Source of the DNA: Sphagnum compactum
Lineage: Eukaryota; Bryophyta; Sphagnopsida; Sphagnales
Reading direction: 5' to 3'
DNA: 64,000 nucleotides
NCBI GenBank assembly: GCA_965153455.1
Contig: OZ234494.1
Location: 19,654,001 to 19,718,000 of the forward strand
Each line of letters opens with the position of its first letter. The stretch's first letter is position 1. Below the pieces are notes generated by a model. That model was not told the origin of the DNA. It was given only the letters and a program-made list of their open reading frames with translations, and searched no databases. Position numbers and translations under genes: made by a program. Below are positions 1 to 11,150 of this stretch, piece after piece.

Positions 1-449
1 GAGGTCTACACAAAAAGTTATGGGCCTCCAAAGTTGCGGGAGTCCCAATTTCAAGAATTTCGAGACTCTCAATTGGGAGTCCCGAGACAAAATGACATTT
101 GGGTGCTAGCCCCGTGGCTAGGCACAGAGAATAATTTAAAGGGGAAGGTGATGGCTTCCCCCAAGTCCGAGCCGTGATGAGTCTTGTGAGTCTGTGTTTG
201 CCCGTGGAACATCAGTGCACCAAAAGTGCTCCAACTATGCACAAACCCAACTTGTTGTTTGGTTTGTGCAAGCCCATGTGAATAATTGACCCACTTGTCA
301 CTCATCCTAATCCCCATCCTAGAACTCCAGCATGCCCCTCTACCCTCGAAGTGTTGTGAGCCAAGGAACGTGCCCCAACTCCTTATCCTTAAGTTGTTTT
401 CACATTTGGACTTACAGTTAAGTCTATCAAAGAGTGTGGGGGTGCGTCA
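1..449 (+). mobile_element. 3' part of an LTR (family L1; left end outside window)
   Basis: This stretch aligns along its length with the right half of the solo LTR at 1621-2533. It shares a TATA-like region near 131-140, the stem GGGGAAG/CTTCCCC at 141-160, and the terminal motif TGCGTCA ending at 449. The LTR ends inside LINE coding remains: the minus-strand peptide DQAKE runs right up to the boundary. It therefore probably inserted into the LINE relic. The left end, any target duplication and any internal region lie outside the window, so it could be a solo LTR or one end of a longer element. Confidence 0.8.
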
Positions 450-1620
450 ATTTCCTTGGCTTGATCTACATTGAAGGTGGCAATCCTTGAATTACGCAAG
501 ATCAAGGAAATAAATCCACTCGCATTAGGTCGACAATGAGAACGTTTGCTAAAATGCGAATGCCATTTTTGGTAAGCATAATGTCGACTCGTCGACAAAA
601 GGAGTTGAATGTGGTTATAAGAAGTGCATGAAATTATTCTCATCCCACGTAAAACCAACATTTCGCGCAACGATGACAAAGGTGTTGTGAATTGCATCAT
701 GGGTTTTAATGCGTTCATTGCCACAATGTAAAAGGTGGATACCCATAGGGTCGATGGGATGTGCACACACACATCAAGGGCTGCTTGCAATCGAGGGATG
801 GGGTAGTCCAAGTGGCGTACGAAGTGTCGTGCAAAAAATTGGGGAAAATAATTGAAAGGCTGGGAATATTGGTCGAACTATAAGCCAAGCACCTACCCTT
901 AGGCCAAAACAAGATATAATTTGAGCATAATGGGCTCCAGATGTCTTGTCAAATAACATGTTGGAAAAGGTATGATGGTGTAGACGCTCTGAAATGGAAT
1001 CTTGAAGTTGAACCATTTATTGTCTGATGATTTGTTCAAATGGAGGAAAACACGCATAGACTAAGGGTGGTAGAAGATCACATGCTGCCTTGAAGTGTTG
1101 CTAGAAAAGAAATGTGTTGTTATTGACTTGTGTTAAAGCTTCAAGAAGGAAGGGACATTGATCAACCATAAACTTAGTAGCTATGACTGAAGCAACAAGG
1201 GCCCAACTCCTTAAATAGGTTGTCGAAGTAATGATAAATGTCGATATGAACCCAACACCATCGAAGGTTATTGGGAGGGAGGTTTGTCTGCGAACTAAAA
1301 ATCTTTCTAGGTTATCAAAGGATCCTGGACCCAAAAGGCATCCAAACACTTTATGGAGGGAGGAGTCAAAAGAAATAAGGGATTCTATGAAAGTGGAAAA
1401 TGGAGGTGTGCATTGTAAAAAATACGATGGGTGTTGCACAAAACAACGAGTTAGAATTCCAAAGGCCACATGAACATCACCCATTCTAGGGAGAAGGTCC
1501 ACATGTTAAGCATCCTCTTATAATATATATTTTTCTGAAGGATGATGTGAAAGTTAAGGTGCCCAACGGAACCCCCAAGACTTTAATTCCTTTGGATGGG
1601 GTGTTGAAATCTAGTGGTAG

Positions 1621-2533
1621 TGTCGCAACCCTAGCTTTGGGCTCGCGACCAAGGCAAAGGGGTTGCAAAAGTGTGGGCCAAGAGGAAGCCCAGGAGTCAC
1701 ATCACATACTCCTGGGAATGTAGGAAAGTGTGAGGGAGTGAACCCTCACACTCCCAAGGCAATTCCCACTTTGGGAGATGGAGTCCCAGTGGACTCCCAA
1801 AACTTCAGAGAACGATTTGAGGGGTCAAAACTCAATGGCTTGTGTCGTTCTTTATATCATTGAAAAGCTCTTGGAACTTAGATTTCTAAAATGAGCTCGC
1901 ATTGCTCATTTGGACATCTGAAACACAAGTTATGGCCAAAAGAAGGGTCGGGAGTCAAACTGCCAATTTGACTCCCGACCAGAAAAAGTCGGGAATCGAC
2001 CCGATTTACTTGGCTGCAGATGACGTGCCACATACCGTTGGAAAGCTCTCGACGAGAGCTACAATTTTGCTTCAGACCGCACTTCGATCCGAGGTCTACT
2101 CGCAAAGTTATGGGGCTCCAAAGTCGCGGGAGTCCCGGCTGGCGAGATTTCGGGACTCCCACGCGGGAATCCCGGGAGAGAAAAGCCATTTGGATGTGGG
2201 CCCCGTTGAGAGGTCTAGAGTATATTATAAGGGGGAAGGTGGTGGCTTCCCCCAAGTCCGGGCCGTGGTGAGTCTTGTGTGTCCGTGTTGCCCGTGGCTC
2301 GTCCTAGCACCAAAGGTGCTCCAACTATGCACTAACCACTTTGTGTGGGTTGTGTGTAGGCCCGTGTGAATGAATAAGCTTGTCAACTCTTCCTAGTCCC
2401 ATCCCGGAGCTCCAACACGCCCCTCTACCCCTCAAAGTGTTGTGAGCTAGGGAGCGTGTCCCGACTCCTCCTTCTTCCACTGTCTTTCACTTGGACTCCC
2501 ATTTGAGTCCTTCAAGGAGTTGGGAGTGCGTCA
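1621..2533 (+). mobile_element. Solo LTR (family L1) with 5-bp target duplication GGTAG
   Basis: The 913-bp unit begins TGTCGCAACC and ends GTGCGTCA. It is flanked by GGTAG at 1616-1620 and GGTAG at 2534-2538, the 5-bp duplication expected of LTR-retrotransposon integration. No internal gag/pol region is present, so the element collapsed by LTR-LTR recombination. Homologous copies lie at 1-449 (partial) and 21240-22156 (inverted). It carries a TATA-like box at 2221-2230 and many GGGAGTC-type words. It sits inside a LINE relic whose reading frame resumes on both sides. Confidence 0.93.
2221..2253 (+). promoter_or_regulatory. LTR TATA-like box followed by an 8-bp hairpin
   Basis: TATATTATAA (2221-2230) is followed immediately by GGGGGAAG (2231-2238), a 7-base loop and CTTCCCCC (2246-2253). 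The stem is kept in the other two copies (141-160, slightly shorter; 21526-21548, inverted). A promoter role follows from the position expected of an LTR U3/R junction. No transcript evidence is available here. Confidence 0.5.
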
Positions 2534-2735
2534 GGTAGGTTAGAAGGTGACCATGCAACGCATTTTTGAGGTTGGATCAAAAGACCTATCGCACAGAATT
2601 TGGTCTGAAAATGTTCATATGCAGATGATATAATTGAAAGGGGACCTATAATGTGAATGTCATCTACAATGGATGGAAATAAACAAAAGGGGAAATGACT
2701 AGCTGTAGAATATAAAGCTCTAAAATGGGCTAAAG

Positions 2736-5700
2736 TAAATAGTGCCCCCCTAAAGGATCATTTTGATGAATCACCATGGCAGATGGGATGATTGTGACAT
2801 CACCTTTATGATCACGATGATTGTAAAAAAAAAAGATTCGAATGCATAGAATGCATAACAAAGGGGATGAATTGTATGATGTCCCCACTTGTTGCACAAA
2901 GTTCTTAAATATGACCCCTCTTGACACTAAATTGAAGGAATTTGTCACATATAGCTGAAGAACAACCTAGTCGGGGTGAAGTTGAAGGTGCACCTGATGT
3001 TGTGAATTATTGCTTCGCAACCACCCTTAGTTGCAACTCCAAATTGGTGTGGGGAAAAATGTGTTGCAAAAACTTCATGAAATTGAAGACATAAAACGTT
3101 GAATAATTTTCTTTCCATTATTTTGTTAATAAATGAAATAAAAATTGTATGTTCTTCCATCGACATTAAATTTTTGATAGAAAAAAGGTTCTTTTAATTG
3201 AACTCATGTTGTTATGGAAGCATAAATGAATATTCATGTATTGTTGAACACCAACACTAGATTTCTAAAATATACTCTATCATATTGAAAATTATTTATT
3301 CATTTATCTATTGCATCTAATAACGTGAGAAGATTAGACCATAAAGTGGGTGTATTGACTCAAGGGTTGATGTATGTTTAATAGAAATTTAAATCCATAG
3401 GTGATCTATGAAAACAACATTTTTCACATAAGGTATTTTTAAATGTAAATTGTTGTCCACATAATACCAAAATTCATTTTCAATACCTATTGCTATAGGT
3501 CTTAATGCTATTTATATTCATACCATAACAATATGTAAAGTGTTTCCAAATTTTTCATGCCTATACTATTATGGTATTAAAATTATTTTTTTTAAATAAC
3601 ATTACTTACTTGGTATGCAGGAAAATATATTCTTGTCCAACATTGGTTAGTACATAGGTAAGGGCTTGTGGGTTGTTAAAATAGTTCCAATAGTTGCTAG
3701 AAAAGGTTGTTAATGCAACTTTTTGGATAAGTTTTCTAATATTGTGGTGCGAAAAAAAAGTTCCTTCATCAAAATAATGTTGAATGGCTGAGTTTTCCAA
3801 GCCTTTTGCCATGAGAAATCAATGTTTTTGGGTGGCCAACCACAATCATCAACAAGTTGATTTTTGGTCATCATTTGGCCACCACAATTGGTCCAAGTGT
3901 TGTTTTTAATGTTAAATAAAGAAAAGAAAATGTAAAAGTTATAGTGTTTATGCGTAGGGGACGGGCAAATGTTTATGATAGCAAAATGGTTTCCAATGGA
4001 ATCATTTTCCAACTATGTTTTAATTAGTTTTTTTCCTAACAAAACATTTGCCATTTTTTAATGAAAAATTGGGAATTTTTTTTAATTTTTTGTTTTTCTA
4101 ATATAAATTCGAGTAATTTTGCTAAATTTTTATTTAATTTCACCAAAATTTTGATATAAAAAAAAGAAAAAAAAATGTTGCTCTTAATAGGTAGGTAACA
4201 AAACAAAACTTGAGTTCACTACCCTTGTTGGAGATGAATTCAACATGCATTTTTTCACATTCCTGTTCCACATTCTAAATAAATGCAATTTCCAATTGGA
4301 ACGTCAAATGTGGTATCTTCAAATATTATCACCTCCCTTCCACTTCCTTTTGGTTCAAATAATCAAAACAATGTAAAGGAATAATTGCCAAAAATTTGTT
4401 AAAAAATACTTGTTTTATATGAACATGAATATTTTTGTTTGTTTGGTGCAAAATGACAAAGTATTATGTAAATGAAAGGTTTTCAAGGCCATTTTATGAG
4501 TGAGCATCCATATATAATTAATCATCCACCTCCTAAAACGTCATTTTAATTTTGCAAGAATCATGATGGAACAACAAGCTTGAATTTTCAAATTTTGACA
4601 ATGTGTGGCATATAGATTTGACCCTAATCACATTTTGGTAGCTAATGGGATTTTGACCAAGTATTTTATGGGTGCAATCACAACCAAACAAACCAAAAAG
4701 GATGGCTCACGATGAAAAAAAAATCAAAATTGAAAAAAAATTTATGTTTTATCATTTAAAACCATGACAATCAAGGTAAGTTGTTCCTTTTTCATTCATA
4801 TGAATGTCAAGGAATTCAAACCAAAAATACAATTGATAAAATTTTAAGTTTAAATTTTGATTTAGGCCCTTTGAAAGTAAACGCCTATTATGTCAAAAGG
4901 AATCAATTTTGTAAAGGACTATCAAAAGGACTCATATAATATAAAAAATTTGATGGGAAATTTTTTTTAAAAATAAAGACCTATTAGCCATTCAAAAAAA
5001 AATCCATGCACTAAAATATGTGGAAATTTAAAATTTTAAAAATTCAGAAAATTTGTAAAAAAATTTAGAACTTCAAAGTCCTTTATGGGTGCTAGTAAGG
5101 TAAAGTAAACAATTTCTGCTCTTTATCACAGAAAAGAAAAAAAGAAAAAATAAATAAAATAGCCATAAACAAGTTTTAACATATTGAAAGTAAAAAATAA
5201 TAATCTAATGATCAACATGAGGATAATCTTTAATTTCATCACAATGATGTTTAATTAATCACATATTTAACATGCATTTAAGTGGAATGTTTTTAGAATT
5301 TGTATTTTTTTCTTTTTTTTAGGTTGTCCAAACTTGTATAAATAAGTAAAAGTAGATGAATTATTTGAATATTCTTCATTTTCAACACGATGTAACTTTG
5401 AAATGTACTTGTAAATTCTCAATGTTTAAATATTATAGTAGAGTACATCAAACTTTTAATGGAAAAATATGTTTGAACTCAATTTGATTAGTCATTTTTT
5501 AACATACTTGTTATCTACTTTTATTGTGTCAAAAACTAAACCATTGTTTAACTATCTTTATATATATATATATATGATCATGCTTTCACCTTTACCACAT
5601 ATAAATGGGGTATAATGTACATGATGTGTTAAGAAAAGTTGTAGCTTATTATATTAAAAAACATAAAAATTTAAAAAATCAATTTTTGGTTATGATTTGA

Positions 5701-8530
5701 AATTTTTATCAGTTTTAAAGACAAAATTCTGAATTTTCAAGGAATCAACACACTTTCAAAAATTTATATTTATTCAAAAAAATAAATTAAAAAGCATGTC
5801 ATGTATTTGGACAATTATAAGCATTTATTGTAACAATTTGCAAAAACAATTGTTAAAAAACTCATTTGTATGAAAAAAGTTATTTTGGGGGAAAAAATAT
5901 GTAGTCCTATTCTAAAATAATGTTGTTGGCTCATTTGATCTTGTTTGCACCCTTATGCAATATTCTTTCAATTGCATTAATTGTCTTTCGAATTCCATCC
6001 TTGTCAACTCCTCACATCTTTCTTATGTGTTTTGCTATTAGTCTTTGGACAAATTTTGGAACCAAAGACCAAATTGTCATGTATGGATGTCTTTTTGTTT
6101 GATTACTTTCAAAGAATGATGGCCACAACCCCAATAGCCTTTTTCAATAATTGAGCTCAAATTTTTTTGTGCAAAATAAGGCTTCCTTTTGGATGGAACA
6201 TTGTTAGGATTCCATTGTTAAACATAATGATGACACTCCTTATATTTTCACTATGAATCAATAATGTTTTTAACTATTTTATGAATTTATTTTGGTCTTC
6301 CTTACCATGCAATTGTTGGTTAATCCCAATGTGCGCATATCAATTTACATGCATATATTCATCTTTGGTGCATTCATGGTGGCAAATCTGTTCATTGTGT
6401 TTATGATTTGTTATTGGACCATGCTTTTAAGGAAGGATTATATAGTCACTTGGGTTTATAACACCTAAATGTCAAAAATTGCTTGGACCTTACAAACAAA
6501 AATCAAGTCAAGAACACATTTACATATAATACCTAATAATTTACAACTAATTCAAAAGATTAAATACTTTTGAACAAAGATAAAATCAAGTTATGGTGAA
6601 CCTTTTTTGGGCCTTTTAAAGTCTAGTATTATAGTATACACCTCTCAAAACACGGTGCATTTAATTTTGAGTTTAACTTTTGCTGTTTGGGCCTTAGGAT
6701 TATAATTTTCACAAAGTCAATGCTATGTTTGTTTTTCATTTGAATTCAAAGAAACATGGGTAAATTGATGGCATACACAATATAACAAAGCCTATTTCTC
6801 ATTTCTAGGTTTTTGATTTCACTAATCATCCAAAATAAGTGTTTGAGATGAATATTATGCATTGGCCCTAGGGGTTTTTGTGTTGTTTTGTGTGTTATTA
6901 TGGACAACAATGGTTGTAGGTGCCAAAATCATAATGTGAAATAAGTTTGATGTGATACACCTTGTAAACAGGTATATGTTGTTTTGTGTGTCATTATGTA
7001 CATTGATGGTTGTAAGCGGTGATATGATAATACATGAAAATGACTTGCAATAGATAGAATCACAAGATTTAAATCTTTTCATTGTCCTTTTGAATCCCAA
7101 TGTTTGTTTTGGAAAAAAATTGCAATTTTTTCCAATTTTTAAAAAAAATTATGATTATTAAGGGTTTTATATCATTTTCTGAAATAAAAATAATTAAATT
7201 AGCCACATTTAGACCTAGGCATTTCTTAGGTCACCACTTGTAATATCACTTTTGTAAAAATGTTACAACCCACCTGGGATAGGTGCCATTTAATCCTAAT
7301 TAATGTTAGGATCCTCACTAGTGGACCTACTTGAGGAATTTGGGGAAAAAAAAGAAAAACACAAATTTTGACCCCCTTTCCTTTCTTATTATTATTTTTT
7401 GCATCATTTATTTTTATCCAAAAAATGTCAAAAATCCACACCTTCTTCAAATTCTTCTTGGATTTATCACTTGAAAATACAAAATACCTTGCAAGATTCT
7501 ACATCATCCTCCCCCACTCCTCTCCCTTTACAAATCTCACCATGATGGCTCTCCTTTGAGAAATTCTTTGAAATCTCCTTCCCAATTCATTTTTCCAACA
7601 AAAAACAAAGGGAACAAAAAAAGAAAAAAAAGTGTCACACTTTGTAAAAAGAAAGAACAAAGTTGTAACACGTGCATTATGGCAACATGACTTGGATAAG
7701 GTGTGACATTTACACTATGGGTTTACAATGACTTGGTTATGGTATCATATGTTCATACAATATGATATTGAAGGTTCCAAACCCAAGGTGGAAGCCCAAA
7801 TTAATGCTTAAATAATACATCATACACAATTTTCCTTTCAATATGTTCAAAGAGTTTTTAAATTCCACCTATTTTATTCTATAGGCCAATCAAACAATGC
7901 AATGGAGGACCAATATTTCAAGCCAATGTTAACTTGTTGACAAAAAGAAGCAAATGTCTAATGTCAAAGAGTTAGCCTATTAGGATCATTTTCCCTCATG
8001 ATCATTTCTCACAGCCATTCCGGTTTCTTGCTATGTAAAGCTCATGATCTCTATTAGCAAGATATTTATATTGCCAACAAAAAAACCACTCACACCCGCA
8101 CCACCCCAAAAGACGATAGACTAACCTAAGTGGAAAGACTCGAATCAAACAAAACAATTAAACCCATGTATGAACAAGCGACTCATCTCATTGCATAACA
8201 ACTCTATCCCCATTTTGACAAGCTCAAACCATCAAGAGTTTAATGAAGTTTCCAAAAAAATGAAATAAGGAATGTTTCATGAAGTTCTCAAAAGTGAACT
8301 CACAATAACATTCCAAGGTGAACATTCTTCAAAATGTGGGACCAAATCAAAACTACATAGTTCCTGAGTGTTGTCTCCAGATCTAGTCCTCATAAATTGG
8401 CTACAATCTGATGATAATCTATCCTCATAAATGGCTACAATCTGATGCCCTTTGTATTGCAATTTGTGGGAGTTCTTTGATCCAAGACTTCAAAAAAGAA
8501 AAAAAAGAGGGAATCTACTACTACACATTA
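2736..8530. other. A+T-rich intergenic region, no gene recognised
   Basis: No ORF in this stretch resembles a protein I know, and all are short. It holds a short TA tract near 5560-5576, poly-A and poly-T runs, and one short direct repeat (next entry). It is probably decayed transposon sequence. Confidence 0.6.
6881..7016. repeat. Short direct repeat, ~96-bp spacing
   Basis: TGTTGTTTTGTGTGT followed by ATTATG and ATGGTTGTA occurs at 6881-6918 and again at 6977-7016. The spacers differ, so this is a degenerate two-copy repeat. Confidence 0.5.
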
Positions 8531-8534
8531 GAAG

Positions 8535-9145
8535 CAACTAAAAGATCACACTCAACATGAGAGAATTCAGTTCTATAAACTTAGTAGCTGACTTTCATTA
8601 GCAATTTTGTATCAGAACCAACTCATCAGAGAAAAGGAAAAAACTCTTCGTAAGTACTAAAGTACCACAAGGAAATATGGGCCCAATTCACTCAACAATT
8701 CACTCATTTTCTAATGAAATTTATGAAAATTTCAGCATGAAACAAGTAAAAGATTGATGGATCAAAGAAGAATTCAGCTCAATTTACTCTGTGACTAACT
8801 TTCATTATTGACCTTGTACCTGAAAGAAAGAGAGGAGAAAAACTCACACTCATACAAGGAAATATGGATCCAATCCATTGAACATTTCACTCATTTTCAT
8901 TAACATTTCACTCATTTTGTAATGAAATTCATGAAAATTCATCATGAAGGAACTAAAAGATCACTTCAAAAATGGGAAGTCAGCTCAACTAACTCCGCAG
9001 CCAACTTTCATTAGCCAATTTCGTACTCAATTCTCTCTCACTTAGAGAGTGAGAGAGAGAGGAGAAAACCTCACTCAGTCTATGCTACAACAAGATATGG
9101 GCCAAATTCACTAAACATTTCACTCATTTTGTAATGAAATTCATG
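8535..9145. repeat. Triplicated ~210-bp repeat on the 3' side of the ERF gene
   Basis: Three diverged units share, in order: an ACTAAAAGATCAC-like block, a CAGCT or GCTGACTTTCATTA-like block, a GAGAGGAGAAAA-like block, CAAGGAAATATGG, and CACTCATTTTGTAATGAAAT. The last block starts at 8701, 8909 and 9121, giving spacings of 208 and 212 bp. Unit 3 also contains an exact 10-bp inverted repeat (CTCTCTCACT 9033-9042 with AGTGAGAGAG 9048-9057). The array ends about 200 bp beyond the ERF stop codon, so it may lie in its 3' UTR or downstream region. Confidence 0.85.
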
Positions 9146-9348
9146 GACTGATTTGTTTTGCCCTTTTGCTGGCAGTTGGTTACTAGCAGATCAAAACTGT
9201 GTGTGCTGTAAAAACTATTACAGCAAATGTGAAGAAGGTCATGTAGAATGTGTTGGAAACTGGTTGGAGAAGAGGGAAAAGTTGAGAATTGGGAGTTTTG
9301 TTGCTGTTGGGATTTGCTTTGCTTTGCTTCGCTTTGATTTTCCTTTCA

Positions 9349-10068
9349 TCATCTTTCATAGCTCCATAAGTAAGGCTCAACAAAGGAATTCTCGTGGTCT
9401 TCTGAGTAATCGTCATTGGGAGTAGTAGCAGTAGTAGACGGGAAGACGATGTTGTGCACCCATTCACGCTCGTAAGGATCGTCGAAGTGATGATCATCCA
9501 CATTGCAGCTCCAATTGTTGTTGAAATCGAAGATGTGGTTACTAGAGTGTGAACAAGAAGGAGGAGGAGGAAGAGGAGAATGATAATGTGGTGATGGGTA
9601 TGATATTCCGGATTCTCGGAATTGGTAGTATACTCCGGATTCTTCTTCTTCTTCAGTGTACGTTATGTCTTCCAGCAGCTCAGATTCTCCGCTCTCGTCG
9701 CTCATGTCCGACGCTTTCGGGGACATGAATTCGTTGTAATTGAAAGGACGCCCTACGGCAGCAGCAGCCGAAGCTGCTGCCGCTGCTTGAATCTCGCGTC
9801 TGGAATAATAACCCGGCGTTCCACTCGGAATGGTTGGGGTATGGTGCGGGAAATTGGGTTGCGAGTTGGGTCCTCGGAGGCATACAATGGCTGCGTCGTA
9901 AGCGTGTGCAGCTTCTTCCGCCGATCGGAAAGAACCCAACCAAATGCGAGTCCTTGTCACAGGGTCTCTGATCTCCGACACCCATTTCCCCCATCGCCGC
10001 TTTCGTATCCCCCTATACTGCCGCTGCTGTTGCGAGACCACCCCACTGCGGCTTCCTCTCTGCTCCAT
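9349..10068 (-). CDS. AP2/ERF-domain transcription factor (DREB-like), 239 aa
   Basis: A nuclear DNA-binding regulator with a single AP2 domain at residues ~17-75. Visible motifs are [26 protein letters not shown] and [14 protein letters not shown]. This fold binds GCC-box or DRE/CRT DNA. Residue 14 of the domain is Val, as in DREB proteins, but residue 19 is Asp, as in ERF proteins, so the subgroup is mixed. After the domain come an Ala-rich run (~95-105), an acidic stretch (~121-144), a Pro/Ser/His region and a C-terminal LWSY motif, which is also seen at the ends of CBF/DREB1 proteins. The start is the ATG at 10068-10066. The frame is open 26 codons further upstream but has no ATG there. 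The gene is intronless, as is usual in this family. Target genes cannot be told from the sequence. Confidence 0.93.
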   Translation of the reverse strand: MEQRGSRSGVVSQQQRQYRGIRKRRWGKWVSEIRDPVTRTRIWLGSFRSAEEAAHAYDAAIVCLRGPNSQPNFPHHTPTIPSGTPGYYSRREIQAAAAASAAAAVGRPFNYNEFMSPKASDMSDESGESELLEDITYTEEEEESGVYYQFRESGISYPSPHYHSPLPPPPSCSHSSNHIFDFNNNWSCNVDDHHFDDPYEREWVHNIVFPSTTATTPNDDYSEDHENSFVEPYLWSYER

Positions 10069-10070
10069 GT

Positions 10071-10436
10071 GAATCTGGGTCTCTCTGATTCCTCCAACTA
10101 TGAGTTTTTTGTACCAGAAAATGATCAGTTTACCAAAATCTGACAACGAGAATTCTTGTTCAATTCTTCTTCTTCTGTCTCAATGTCACAACTGTCATCA
10201 ATTGTCGCAGTTCAGAATCCGGGTCTCTCAAGTTACACTGACTATGAACTTTTGTAACAGAGAGCCTGAGTTTACTCAAATCTGACAACGAGAATGTTTC
10301 TTCTTTCTCAATGTCACACTGTCGTCAATTGTGGCAGTTCAGAAACTGGAGAATCTGGGTGTCTCAAATTCCACCAACTATGGATTTTTGTAACAGAGAA
10401 GAAGAGGAGTCACCCAAATCTGACAACGAGAAAAAG
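10071..10436. repeat. Triplicated ~140-bp repeat in the ERF 5' leader
   Basis: Units begin with a GAATCTGGGTCTCTC-like block at 10071, 10215 and 10351; the last unit is partial. Each contains an ACTATGA/G block, TTTTTGTACC or TTTTGTAAC, and CAAATCTGACAACGAGAA. The first unit starts two bases upstream of the ERF start codon. The array therefore occupies the presumed 5' UTR or proximal promoter. Confidence 0.88.
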
Positions 10437-10439
10437 AGG

Positions 10440-11150
10440 GCTGAAAAAAACCACACGCACTAGAGAGGTAAAGTACTAGGAATTGCAATAGTGATTGGTA
10501 GTCAACACAGACACAGTCTGTCTGTATGTGTATGTCGACCCAGTAGCAGCTGAAAATAGAATTGCCAACTGCTGCTGCTGCTGCTTCTTCTTCTTCATCA
10601 TCAATCAAATTGAGCTCCAATGCAGCTAGCTAGCATCGAATCTGGTATTAAACTAGGCATGGAATGCGCGCATCTTAGGCTTGGCTTCTAGAATTTACTG
10701 CTTCATTTTCTTCGCAAAAAAAATCACTCGCTTGCCTAGTCCGAGTAGAAGGAATCAAAGCTCCCGCTCGCACTAGGGGAAGCTGCAGATCAGCAGCACA
10801 CTGCGCGGCGGCAGCAGCAACAGCAGCCACAAACCCTCTCCCGCTCTACCCCTCCCCAGTCCGACCGCCCCCCTGGCATGCTGCCACGTGGCATATACGC
10901 ACGTTGTGTATTTGGTTCCTACTCTACTGGACTGGGTATACGCCTCGTGCGTAGGTACTGTCTAGGTAAAAGCGAGGTGAAAATTAAGCAAGTCAGTTTC
11001 TCCTCGTTTTTGCCCGTGCTAATAAGTGCAAGTTCTAACGCGTCGGTAATTTTTTTCTAATTTTAACTCACGCGCTAGGACCACCATTTTTAAGGTTCTG
11101 TTCAGACTACACCTAGTTTCCAGATGTCATTTTTTTGGACACGTGGGATT
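10440..11150 (-). promoter_or_regulatory. ERF promoter region with two G-boxes
   Basis: A GC-richer stretch upstream of the ERF gene. It contains the perfect palindrome GCCACGTGGC (10883-10892, CACGTG at 10885-10890) and a second CACGTG at 11140-11145. These lie ~815 and ~1070 bp from the ATG. CACGTG is the core bound by bZIP (ABRE-type) and bHLH factors. A CCGAC core is at 10861-10865. CTG/CTT microsatellite sequence lies near 10568-10600. The function is inferred from known motifs only. Confidence 0.5.

Larger units (their letters stand above)
450..2735 (-). pseudogene. LINE (non-LTR) reverse transcriptase relic, interrupted by a solo LTR
   Basis: Read on the minus strand from 2735 downwards, in several broken frames. 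First come a reverse-transcriptase catalytic box (VDDIHIIGPLS, Asp codons at 2664-2659) and the patch KCVAWSPSNLP near 2540-2566. The solo LTR 1621-2533 intervenes. Then follow GIKVLGVPLGTLTFTSSF (about 1535-1600), MGDVHVAFGILTRCF (about 1440-1490), HPIDPMGIHLLHC (about 720-765) and VDIMLTKNGIRILA (about 540-590). Removing the LTR and one GGTAG copy joins NLP to LDFNTPSKGIKV in a single frame. The element encoded a polymerase that copies its own RNA into the genome. Stops and frameshifts make it dead. The subfamily is not resolved. I recognise the motif order from plant LINE-like ORF2 proteins. Confidence 0.85.

Noticed and set aside
1902-2369. 155-codon plus-strand frame and the overlapping minus-strand frame
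   Set aside because: Both lie wholly inside the solo LTR, which is non-coding in this family; neither resembles a gag or pol product.
9622-10143. 173-codon plus-strand frame
   Set aside because: It is antisense to the ERF gene and has no recognisable domain; the minus strand carries a clear AP2 domain.
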